Part shown: one piece after another, positions 6,488 through 10,892 of the stretch | Layout of the letters: the number at the start of each line of letters is the position of its first letter | Position numbering within the stretch: position 1 is the first letter of the stretch | Assembly: GCA_900757905.1 (NCBI GenBank) | Contig: CAAEPN010000174.1 | Location: 1-10,892, forward strand | Reading direction: 5' to 3' | Length of the DNA: 10,892 nucleotides | Source: Clostridia bacterium | GTDB taxonomy: Bacteria; Bacillota; Clostridia; Oscillospirales; CAG-382 | Translations under genes and position numbers: made by a program | Notes under the pieces: generated by a model | The model's database searches: none | Seen by the model: only the letters and a program-made list of their open reading frames with translations | What the model was told of the DNA's origin: nothing

Positions 6488-6529
6488 GGATAAAAGAAAC
6501 GGCGGCCTTGATTTTCTCAAAGCCGCCGT
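6488..6529 (-). terminator. Intrinsic terminator for the cargo operon (hairpin B)
   Basis: On the minus strand ACGGCGGC and GCCGCCGT (6529-6522 and 6506-6499) form an 8-bp stem, continued after a mismatch by TTGA/TCAA, and followed directly by TTTCTTTTATCC. It lies about 125 bases after the last cargo stop codon, so it would end the ABC operon before the sigma gene. The plus strand lacks a T-run. Confidence 0.6.
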
Positions 6530-6564
6530 AGTTAAGAAATGGCGCGTGAAAATATCTCTGCTCT

Positions 6565-6592
6565 GCGACGGCTTTTTTTCTTTTGCCGTCGT
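6565..6592. repeat. GC-rich hairpin C
   Basis: GCGACGGC (6565-6572) pairs with GCCGTCGT (6585-6592), 8 pairs including one G-T, around a 12-base loop that is almost all T on the plus strand. No T-run follows the stem on either strand, so it is not a standard terminator. Confidence 0.5.
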
Positions 6593-6652
6593 CCGGCAGA
6601 TAGTCAATTGTTCAGTTTAGAAAGATTTGACTATTTTAACAAACTTATTTCT

Positions 6653-6808
6653 TTATTTTGGCCATCCTAAGTAAAGTGCAATAAGGACAAACACTACTCC
6701 GAGTGCAATCAGGATTATAGGCAAAACCTTCTGCTTTCTGCGGGAAATTCCAAAAGCAATAAAGAATACCCCCAGCAGCAATGACGCAATCATTCCAAAA
6801 AATCCCAT
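6653..6808 (-). CDS. 51-aa two-helix membrane peptide, last gene of the ABC operon
   Basis: This small ORF begins MGFFGMIASLLLG and ends LYLGWPK. It consists of two hydrophobic helices (about 2-20 and 29-47) joined by a strongly basic turn, SRRKQK (22-27), predicting a helical hairpin with the turn in the cytoplasm. The ATG is one base after the TGA of the ATPase gene, and GAAAGGAG sits about 10 bases upstream inside that gene, so translation is well supported and coupled. I do not recognise the family. Small membrane proteins at the end of ABC operons often stabilise or tune the transporter, or act as immunity peptides; which applies here is unknown. Confidence rests on ribosome binding site, coupling and clean helix pattern. 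Confidence 0.75.
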   Translation of the reverse strand: MGFFGMIASLLLGVFFIAFGISRRKQKVLPIILIALGVVFVLIALYLGWPK

Positions 6809-6809
6809 T

Positions 6810-7481
6810 TCATTTTCTCCTTTCAAGATGAATTACTCTATCATGACGATTGGCGATTTCCAAATCATGAGTTACCGTAATAATTGTAGTGTTAAATTCC
6901 GTGTTCATTCTAAAAAGCAAGGTTACAATTCTTTCTCGGTTCTCCCTATCGAGAGATGCCGTAGGTTCATCAGCTAAAATGATTTGGGGGTTCATAATAA
7001 TCCCTCTGGCAAATACAGTTCTGGCCCTTTCCCCGCCGGAACATTCAAGCGGTTTCTTTTTTAGTATAGGTTTAATACCAATCGCACTAACAACAGCTTC
7101 AAAATTCTCGGTCTCACTTAAATCCATTTTTTCAGAACCTGCATAAAGAAAAGGCAGTTTGATGTTATCTTCAATCGTCAAAGAGTTTATAAGAGCCGAT
7201 TCTTGAAGAACAAAACCAATCCGTTGATTTCGCCATTGCGCTAATTGGCTTGTATGTAACTGAGCGGTTGGCGAGCCAAAAAGCGTGTATTCACCGACAT
7301 AATTTCTATCAAGCAGCCCAATAATATTGAGCAAAGAACTTTTCCCTGCTCCCGATTCTCCCACAATGGCAATTCTTTCACCAGGGGCGACTTCAAGCCT
7401 GAAATTATTTAATATTGAAATTTGCGCCTTTTTGCTCTTATAGATTTTCTCCTTAACGCTTAAATCAATAATTTTCGTCAT
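6810..7481 (-). CDS. ABC transporter ATPase, MacB/LolD type
   Basis: This 223-aa cytoplasmic nucleotide-binding subunit powers the FtsX-type permeases encoded just upstream. All ABC motifs are present: Walker A GESGAGKSS (41-49), Q-loop Gln93 in GFVLQES, signature CSGGERAR (147-154), Walker B IILADEPTASLD (167-178) and the switch histidine in TVTHD (His205). The signature begins with Cys instead of Leu and has Glu instead of Gln at the fifth position, both seen in this branch. Length and the ADEPTASLD form match the MacB/LolD/FtsE group, which couples ATP hydrolysis to mechanical movement of an extracytoplasmic domain rather than classical import. The ATG overlaps the permease stop (ATGA), with GGGGGTG 6 bases upstream. 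Substrate is not evident; peptide export or antimicrobial-peptide resistance is the usual role. Confidence 0.93.
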   Translation of the reverse strand: MTKIIDLSVKEKIYKSKKAQISILNNFRLEVAPGERIAIVGESGAGKSSLLNIIGLLDRNYVGEYTLFGSPTAQLHTSQLAQWRNQRIGFVLQESALINSLTIEDNIKLPFLYAGSEKMDLSETENFEAVVSAIGIKPILKKKPLECSGGERARTVFARGIIMNPQIILADEPTASLDRENRERIVTLLFRMNTEFNTTIITVTHDLEIANRHDRVIHLERRK

Positions 7482-8695
7482 TGTAACACCCCCAGGGAAA
7501 TTGGAACCTTTTTAATTTTCCATAACATACTCTCCACAACAATCATTCCGATAACAATATCAGAAACGACAACCAGCAGCAAAGCCAGCCAGTCCATTCC
7601 TATCAAACCAAATAATCCGTAAGTGGCAAAGGTGGCGTCTTTCCTTAACCAACACCCATATCTGTTAAAAGCGGTAAATGTAAAAATCAGTGTTACATTG
7701 GCAAGGGAGAGTATCCCAAAATAGCCATAAAATATTTTTTTCAGCTTTGGGTAGCTTAATCCAACCAACAGATTGATTGTAAAATCTTTCAACATTAAGC
7801 GGACGCTAACCAATGCGTTCCAAACAGAAAGACAAGTTATGACTATCAGCAAAATAAGGGTTGTTATGAATATAATTTTTAATGAATGAAGATAGTATTC
7901 ATTGAAATAGTCGTAATTTTCCTCTTGGCTAAAGAAGTTAAATCTTAAACCCAAATTGTCTTTGATAATCTCACTCAAATTCTCAATTTCTTCTTTTGAG
8001 GTGTCCAGAAGTGTAATATCCATAAGGCCATTAAACTGAATGTCCATATTCGCATGATTTATAAAGTCCTCATTCACAGGAAAAAGAATTGAAAAATTGT
8101 AATATGTCTTGGAATTGAGGGCATAGTAATTGGAATGATAGGCATTTTGTTTTAACACGCCCTGAACCTTTAGAGTTAGCGGTCGCCCAAGAACAGATTT
8201 TTCAATTTTTATTGTCGAACCAACAGGATATGTTTTACTTAACCCTTTTCCTATTAAAACCGGAATTTCCCCTTCTAATGGATAATCAAAATATAAATCT
8301 GTCCCTTGCGATAGCTCAAATCCATTTAATCTATAATATTGCTCGTTTATATAGCATAATGATATTTCCATATCTTCGCTGTTAGGAACGGAGATAATAA
8401 ACCCGTCTGTGTAAAACGCATACTTAAAGTTACTGTTCAAATAGTCATATACTGCTTGTATTCCATTTTCGCCAACTATGCCCATATCAATATGACTATC
8501 TGGGTCTAAGTTAGCGATGTAAACTCCTTCTTGATTTACATATTTTGTTTCTTGATACCCTTGAAATGTTGATAAAATGGAACGAGCAGCAGTAAAGGTT
8601 ATGTAATTCGCCATGCACAGCAGCAGCATTACACATATACCAAGGATGGCTTTTCTTAAAAAAATTTTTGAAATAATAAACTTAAAGATTTTCAT
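7478..8695 (-). CDS. MacB/FtsX-type ABC permease with large extracytoplasmic domain
   Basis: The 405-aa protein has the classic FtsX-type topology: one N-terminal helix (about 13-35), an extracytoplasmic domain of about 230 residues (36-268), then three helices at about 271-295, 322-343 and 366-390. The stretch VRLMLKDFTINLLVGLS (298-314), after the second helix, corresponds to the FtsX cytoplasmic coupling motif (R-x-x-E-I-x-x-L-x-G-A-S type). The extracytoplasmic part resembles a MacB periplasmic-core-like domain with VLIGKGLSKTYPVGSTIKIE. The gene overlaps the 3' end of the small permease gene by 14 bases and the ATPase start by 4. There are no signs of frameshift. In Gram-positives such permeases lack outer-membrane partners and act as peptide exporters or as bacitracin/lantibiotic resistance machines. 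Sequence family is fairly sure, substrate unknown. Confidence 0.85.
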   Translation of the reverse strand: MKIFKFIISKIFLRKAILGICVMLLLCMANYITFTAARSILSTFQGYQETKYVNQEGVYIANLDPDSHIDMGIVGENGIQAVYDYLNSNFKYAFYTDGFIISVPNSEDMEISLCYINEQYYRLNGFELSQGTDLYFDYPLEGEIPVLIGKGLSKTYPVGSTIKIEKSVLGRPLTLKVQGVLKQNAYHSNYYALNSKTYYNFSILFPVNEDFINHANMDIQFNGLMDITLLDTSKEEIENLSEIIKDNLGLRFNFFSQEENYDYFNEYYLHSLKIIFITTLILLIVITCLSVWNALVSVRLMLKDFTINLLVGLSYPKLKKIFYGYFGILSLANVTLIFTFTAFNRYGCWLRKDATFATYGLFGLIGMDWLALLLVVVSDIVIGMIVVESMLWKIKKVPISLGVLQ

Positions 8696-9128
8696 ACTTC
8701 CGTACCCGCCTCGCGCTAATTAGTATGTATGTGGCAAAAATAAGGACTAAGTAAAAATTGTAAGCTAAATCGAAACCAAGATAGAAATTTATCAAAACCG
8801 ATAGAAGATAAACAAAAATGAGCACCGAGATACAGTCCAGCATATATCGAATGGCGATGTTAAACACAGTACCTCCCACAAGTATTCTGCAAAATATTTC
8901 TGCCTTTTTTCTTTCCAGCATTTGATAATGGAATGCTATCACAATGAACGTAAACAGCGAAACAATCAATGGCTGGTAATCAATAAAATTCTTCAAAAAA
9001 GCCTTTAGAATGTAAGCGTCCAAATCCAAAGTCTTTGCATAATCCATAAGCAAGTTTAGAGAAAAACAAAAACTATATGCAAGGCAGAGTTCTAATAAAT
9101 CAGTTAATCTAAATAGAGATTTTTTCAT
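8682..9128 (-). CDS. Minimal FtsX-like membrane protein (four helices, no large external domain)
   Basis: I do not recognise a named family, but the layout is informative. Numbered from the upstream ATG at 9164, helices lie at about 22-41, 64-82, 107-129 and 132-150. The loop between helices 1 and 2 is only about 22 residues, and between helices 2 and 3 is ERKKAEIFCRILVGG (84-98), which matches the FtsX coupling motif. So this looks like an FtsX permease whose extracytoplasmic domain is reduced to a short loop. The start at 9128 (MKKSLFRL) is preferred because AAAGGTG lies 4 bases before it. The alternative ATG at 9164, one base after the regulator stop and 11 bases after GGAG, adds 12 residues. 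The overlap with the large permease gene suggests a heteromeric transporter. The FtsX relation is inference. Confidence 0.7.
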   Translation of the reverse strand: MKKSLFRLTDLLELCLAYSFCFSLNLLMDYAKTLDLDAYILKAFLKNFIDYQPLIVSLFTFIVIAFHYQMLERKKAEIFCRILVGGTVFNIAIRYMLDCISVLIFVYLLSVLINFYLGFDLAYNFYLVLIFATYILISARRVRKYENL

Positions 9129-9165
9129 GTACACCTTTGTCTTGGTCTCGGAAAATGTAAGCATT

Positions 9166-9675
9166 TTAGTCTTTACTCCGTGTCAGGAATATTCCAACGA
9201 TTGCTCCTATAAAAATAATTGGTGCCAGTCGGACAAATAACCATTCAAACGCATGAATGGCTGTCCCCATAACGGCGGTTTCTGGGTCACTAAAATTCCA
9301 CCCCAGATAAGGGCTTTCTAACACCGTTAAAACCGCAAATATTATTACAATGGACGCACACATTATGATAAATAGGCCATGAAGTGCTTTTCGCTGCATA
9401 GCCTTTCTTCGGGCGAGTTGTAAGTTGATTACCTCCAACTTTTCGGAAATCGCTTTTAAGTCCTCAGCCGCTGCTTCAATAACAGTTTCCCCAAGCAAAG
9501 TGCTCACTGGAGTTTCAAGCGCCTCCGATAATGAAATCAACATTTCAGAGTCAGGAACAGATAATCCTTTCTCCCATTTAGAAACTGTTTGCCGCACCAC
9601 ATTCACTTTAACAGCAAGTTCTTCTTGTGAAAGTCCTTTTGATTTTCTGATTGTTTTAATATTTTCGCTTAACAT
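9166..9675 (-). CDS. Membrane-anchored XRE-family regulator
   Basis: The 169-aa protein has a Cro/C1-type helix-turn-helix at about 6-60 (IKTIRKSKGLSQEELAVKVN, then RQTVSKWEKGLSVPD). A helical charged linker follows (about 64-96, EDLKAISEKLEVINLQLARR, possibly a coiled coil), and then two membrane helices at about 98-118 and 146-164. The short segment between the helices (SPYLGWNFSDPETAVMG) would face outside. The DNA-binding head is thus tethered to the membrane next to the transporter it is encoded with. The ATG has AGGAGGT 8 bases upstream and a strong promoter lies at 9749-9777. As first gene of the ABC operon it most likely autoregulates it, sensing either the external signal or the transporter itself. 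Similar HTH-plus-two-helix proteins are common in Firmicutes elements; ligand unknown. Confidence 0.88.
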   Translation of the reverse strand: MLSENIKTIRKSKGLSQEELAVKVNVVRQTVSKWEKGLSVPDSEMLISLSEALETPVSTLLGETVIEAAAEDLKAISEKLEVINLQLARRKAMQRKALHGLFIIMCASIVIIFAVLTVLESPYLGWNFSDPETAVMGTAIHAFEWLFVRLAPIIFIGAIVGIFLTRSKD

Positions 9676-9725
9676 TAGGTATTACCTCCTGCTTTATTAG
9701 TTTTTGCATTGTTGGCAGCAGGAAA

Positions 9726-9789
9726 AATATGTGCCGCCTACAACAGAAATTATACGCAGACCTGCCCGTTGCGGCAAGCAACACATATT
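9726..9789. repeat. Inverted repeat flanking the ABC-operon promoter
   Basis: AATATGTG (9726-9733) and CACATATT (9782-9789) are perfect inverted copies, and GCCGC (9733-9737) with GCGGC (9771-9775) adds a second pair inside. The -10 and -35 lie between the arms, so the arms are good candidates for operator half-sites. Chance is not excluded for an 8-mer pair. Confidence 0.4.
9749..9777 (-). promoter_or_regulatory. Strong sigma-A-type promoter of the ABC operon
   Basis: On the minus strand TTGCCG (9777-9772), a 17-base spacer and a perfect TATAAT (9754-9749) are followed by a leader of about 65 bases to the regulator ATG. It is flanked by an inverted repeat (9726-9733 and 9782-9789), making autoregulation plausible. 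Confidence 0.65.
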
Positions 9790-9817
9790 AACATTCGCAT
9801 TTTACTACCGTGAAAAT

Positions 9818-9836
9818 TTGAAAAAGAGCTTTTCAA
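9818..9836. promoter_or_regulatory. Inverted repeat upstream of the plus-strand XRE gene, candidate operator
   Basis: TTGAAAA-AGAGC-TTTTCAA is a perfect 7-bp inverted repeat of 19 bases, the size of a Cro/C1 operator. It lies about 130 bases before the regulator gene at 9965 and contains a -35-like TTGAAA. No clean -10 at 17-bp spacing was found, so the promoter itself is uncertain. Confidence 0.35.
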
Positions 9837-9964
9837 TTATATTGTACGCATTACCATTGGTATCTTCAAGACACATAATATGAATTATTTTGGCTAATAC
9901 TAAGAACTGTACAGACATATCCAAGCAAAGAAAGGAACAGTAAAATGTAGTTGGGTGAATTATT

Positions 9965-10318
9965 ATGGCAAAAAGACCAGTACCTTTATATGACTTTGCA
10001 GCTTTCGGGCAAGCCATAAAAGCAGCGCGAACAGGCAGGAATGAAAGCCGCAAGAAAGTAAGCGACGAAATGAACATTTCCCCTCGCTACCTTGCGAATA
10101 TTGAAAACAAAGGGCAACAGCCAAGCCTGCAAATCTTTTATGAGCTTGTTACCCGTTATGACATATCCGTAGACCAATTCTTTTTCCCGGATAAGACAGC
10201 GGAAAAATCGACGCAAAGGCGGCAGCTCGACACGCTGCTTGACAGCATGAGCGATAAGGGCATACGGATTGTAACCGCAACGGCGAAAGAAATTGCAGAA
10301 GTCGAAAACGAAAATTGA
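9965..10318 (+). CDS. XRE-family regulator of the transfer module
   Basis: This 117-aa cytoplasmic DNA-binding protein has a Cro/C1 helix-turn-helix at about 12-72: FAAFGQAIKAARTGRNESRK, SDEMNISPRYLANIENKGQQ, PSLQIFYELVTRYDISVDQF. The C-terminal part (FFFPDKTAEKSTQRRQLDTLLDSMSDKG split over 73-100) is the short helical tail typical of regulators located next to the mobilization genes in Tn1549-like elements. GGGTGA 6 bases before the ATG is the ribosome binding site; a better AAAGGAA lies too far upstream to matter. A strong terminator ends the transcript 13 bases after the stop, so the gene is monocistronic and separate from mobC. It probably controls transfer-gene expression and itself. It is divergent from the cargo operon, and its codon and base use match the backbone rather than the AT-rich cargo. 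Confidence 0.9.
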   Translation: MAKRPVPLYDFAAFGQAIKAARTGRNESRKKVSDEMNISPRYLANIENKGQQPSLQIFYELVTRYDISVDQFFFPDKTAEKSTQRRQLDTLLDSMSDKGIRIVTATAKEIAEVENEN

Positions 10319-10330
10319 ATAGGCATTAGG

Positions 10331-10370
10331 AAGCGTTGTAATCTTTTTGAGATTGCAGCGTTTTTCTTTT
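10331..10370 (+). terminator. Strong rho-independent terminator after the XRE gene
   Basis: AAGCGTTGTAATC (10331-10343) pairs with GATTGCAGCGTTT (10351-10363) through 13 positions, three of them G-U, around a 7-base loop, and is followed by TTCTTTT. It separates the regulator transcript from the origin-of-transfer and mob region. Confidence 0.85.
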
Positions 10371-10385
10371 GCTTAAAGTTGGCAA

Positions 10386-10545
10386 AACGGGGCTTTCCGT
10401 TGTAGTAGGGAGTAAGGAAAAACTTTCGTAGCAAGCATAGGAAGCGGGTACCCACTTCCGTATTTTCGCCCTCCTGCGCTGCGGCACGTCGGTTGAAAAT
10501 GGCTTGTTGGGAAGTGTCCCAAACCCTCGGAATGGAAAGGAGCGA
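10386..10545 (+). other. oriT: Candidate origin of transfer (oriT)
   Basis: This gene-free segment lies directly upstream of mobC and the relaxase. It contains a small hairpin AACGG/CCGTT (10386-10401), then a 20-nt near-palindrome GGAAGCGGGTACCCACTTCC (10440-10459) with a single mismatched position. Eleven bases later comes CCTCCTGC (10470-10477), matching 7 of 8 positions of the IncP/MOBP nic consensus YATCCTGY. In RP4-type origins an inverted repeat lies just 5' of nic, as here. Nicking would fall between G10476 and C10477 on the plus strand. A further hairpin TTGGGA/TCCCAA (10507-10522) precedes mobC. Known biology: MOBP relaxases cut such sites. Assignment here is inference from motif, spacing and location. 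Confidence 0.7.
10507..10522. repeat. Small inverted repeat before mobC
   Basis: TTGGGA-AGTG-TCCCAA is a perfect 6-bp stem with a 4-base loop, 27 bases before the mobC ATG. It could be a MobC binding site for autoregulation or part of the relaxosome assembly region. Confidence 0.4.
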
Positions 10546-10549
10546 AAGC

Positions 10550-10879
10550 ATGGACGGACGCAAAAGAACGGTACAAATCAAATTCAGAGTAACAGAAGCA
10601 GAACGGGATTTAATTCTTGAAAAAATGAAGCTCGTCCCCACCCGGAACATGGCGGCATATCTTAGGAAGATTGCCATTGACGGATACATTATCCAAGTAG
10701 ACCACACCGACATAAAAGCCATGACAGCGGAGATACAGAAAATCGGTGTCAACGTCAACCAGATTGCAAAGCGCGTAAACAGTACGGGCAGCGTCTACCA
10801 AGAGGACATAGAGGAAATAAAGGGGGTGCTTGCGGAGATATGGCGGTTACAAAGATTAAGCCTATTAAAAGCACGTTGA
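10550..10879 (+). CDS. mobC: MobC-type relaxosome accessory protein
   Basis: The 109-aa protein begins MDGRKRTVQIKFRVTEAERD, a ribbon-helix-helix DNA-binding start: the basic beta strand TVQIKFRV, then helix TEAERDLILEKMK, then TRNMAAYLRKIAIDG. The C-terminal half has GVNVNQIAKRVNSTG (66-80), the hallmark of Pfam MobC (PF05713), followed by an amphipathic helix. MobC proteins bind oriT beside the nick site and help the relaxase melt the DNA. An in-frame ATG at 10493 would add 19 residues, but it overlaps oriT sequences and has no ribosome binding site, whereas the ATG at 10550 has AAAGGAG 8 bases upstream. The 3' end overlaps the relaxase start by 40 bases, indicating coupled production. Confidence 0.9.
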   Translation: MDGRKRTVQIKFRVTEAERDLILEKMKLVPTRNMAAYLRKIAIDGYIIQVDHTDIKAMTAEIQKIGVNVNQIAKRVNSTGSVYQEDIEEIKGVLAEIWRLQRLSLLKAR

Positions 10880-10892
10880 GCAAAGCCCTTGA
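10840..10892 (+). CDS. Relaxase, MobP/VirD2 type (N-terminal fragment, runs off the window)
   Basis: Only the first 17 residues are visible, MAVTKIKPIKSTLSKAL. This start is characteristic of MOBP-type relaxases of Firmicutes conjugative elements, in which the nucleophilic tyrosine region and the histidine motifs follow further downstream. The ATG lies inside the last 40 bases of mobC in another frame, with GCGGAG about 3 bases upstream and a better AGGGGGTG about 12 bases upstream. With the adjacent MobC and IncP-like nic site this makes a consistent relaxosome set. The enzyme would nick oriT and lead the strand into the recipient. The family assignment leans on context as much as on the short sequence. 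Confidence 0.75.
   Translation, partial: MAVTKIKPIKSTLSKAL

Larger units (their letters stand above)
6144..6652. other. Gene-free hairpin-rich interval between cargo operon and sigma gene
   Basis: These 509 bases contain no gene I believe. They hold the sigma leader and promoter region (6144-6334), a plus-strand terminator-like CCCG/CGGG stem with seven T's (6359-6382) that competes with GGGTA/TACCC (6346-6361), and three GC-rich hairpins in a row (6428-6454, 6499-6529, 6565-6592). They also hold an 8-bp inverted repeat ATAGTCAA/TTGACTAT (6600-6607 and 6627-6634). The interval marks the boundary between element backbone and the AT-rich cargo. Confidence 0.6.

Noticed and set aside
6381..6620. 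79-codon plus-strand ORF over the three hairpins
   Set aside because: It reads through GC-rich stems and a T-rich loop, has no ribosome binding site and no family character; the inverted repeats explain the sequence better.
9805..10077. 90-codon minus-strand ORF overlapping the XRE gene start
   Set aside because: It is an antisense shadow across an intergenic region and the 5' end of a well-supported plus-strand gene.
10493..10549. Earlier ATG for mobC adding 19 residues
   Set aside because: The ATG at 10550 has AAAGGAG at good spacing and gives the usual ribbon-helix-helix start; the earlier ATG has no ribosome binding site and includes the hairpin at 10507-10522.
10156..10758. 200-codon minus-strand ORF over oriT and mobC
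   Set aside because: It covers a terminator, the candidate oriT and the MobC gene in antisense, and has no motif or ribosome binding site.

Overview
The window looks like a Gram-positive Clostridia chromosome (an Oscillospiraceae or Lachnospiraceae-like gut bacterium is my guess) carrying one end of an integrated conjugative or mobilizable element. Supporting signs are strong AGGAGG-type ribosome binding sites, a ThiI without a rhodanese domain, ATGA-type gene overlaps and a Tn916/Tn1549-style int-xis-regulator module. The organism call is inference; the gene families are read from the protein sequences.

Region 1 (1-3279, chromosome, all plus strand) holds the C-terminus of a YfcE/MJ0936-type phosphoesterase, a two-helix membrane protein of unknown function, thiI (tRNA 4-thiouridine / thiazole sulfur transfer), cinA (overlapping thiI by ATGA) and a 32-codon ORF with its own ribosome binding site. 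That ORF stops just where the sequence changes character and is probably the 5' stub of a host gene cut by the element.

Region 2 (about 3280-6380, element recombination module, minus strand) holds an int-proximal end with a tandem 11-bp repeat (likely integrase arm sites), a hairpin terminator, a 434-aa tyrosine integrase, a 78-aa excisionase, a 427-bp gene-free interval, an HTH_16 (Tn916 Orf8-like) protein and a small sigma-70-like factor (Tn916 Orf7-like). The sigma gene's Shine-Dalgarno can be hidden in an 11-position leader hairpin.

Region 3 (about 6380-9800, cargo, minus strand, visibly AT-richer) is a five-gene operon behind a strong sigma-A-like promoter. Its genes encode a membrane-anchored XRE regulator, a minimal FtsX-like permease with almost no extracytoplasmic domain, a full MacB/FtsX-type permease, a MacB/LolD-type ATPase and a 51-aa two-helix peptide. 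I infer a heteromeric ABC machine, probably for peptide export or antimicrobial-peptide resistance, whose expression is coupled to the membrane state. This is the most likely little-described system in the window. Between it and the sigma gene lie several GC-rich hairpins, at least one a good minus-strand terminator.

Region 4 (about 9800-10892, transfer module, plus strand) holds a soluble XRE regulator with a strong terminator, a candidate origin of transfer (20-nt near-palindrome followed by a 7/8 match to the IncP nic consensus), a MobC relaxosome protein and the first 17 codons of a MobP/VirD2-type relaxase. The rest of the element lies beyond the right edge, so whether it encodes its own type IV secretion system cannot be seen.
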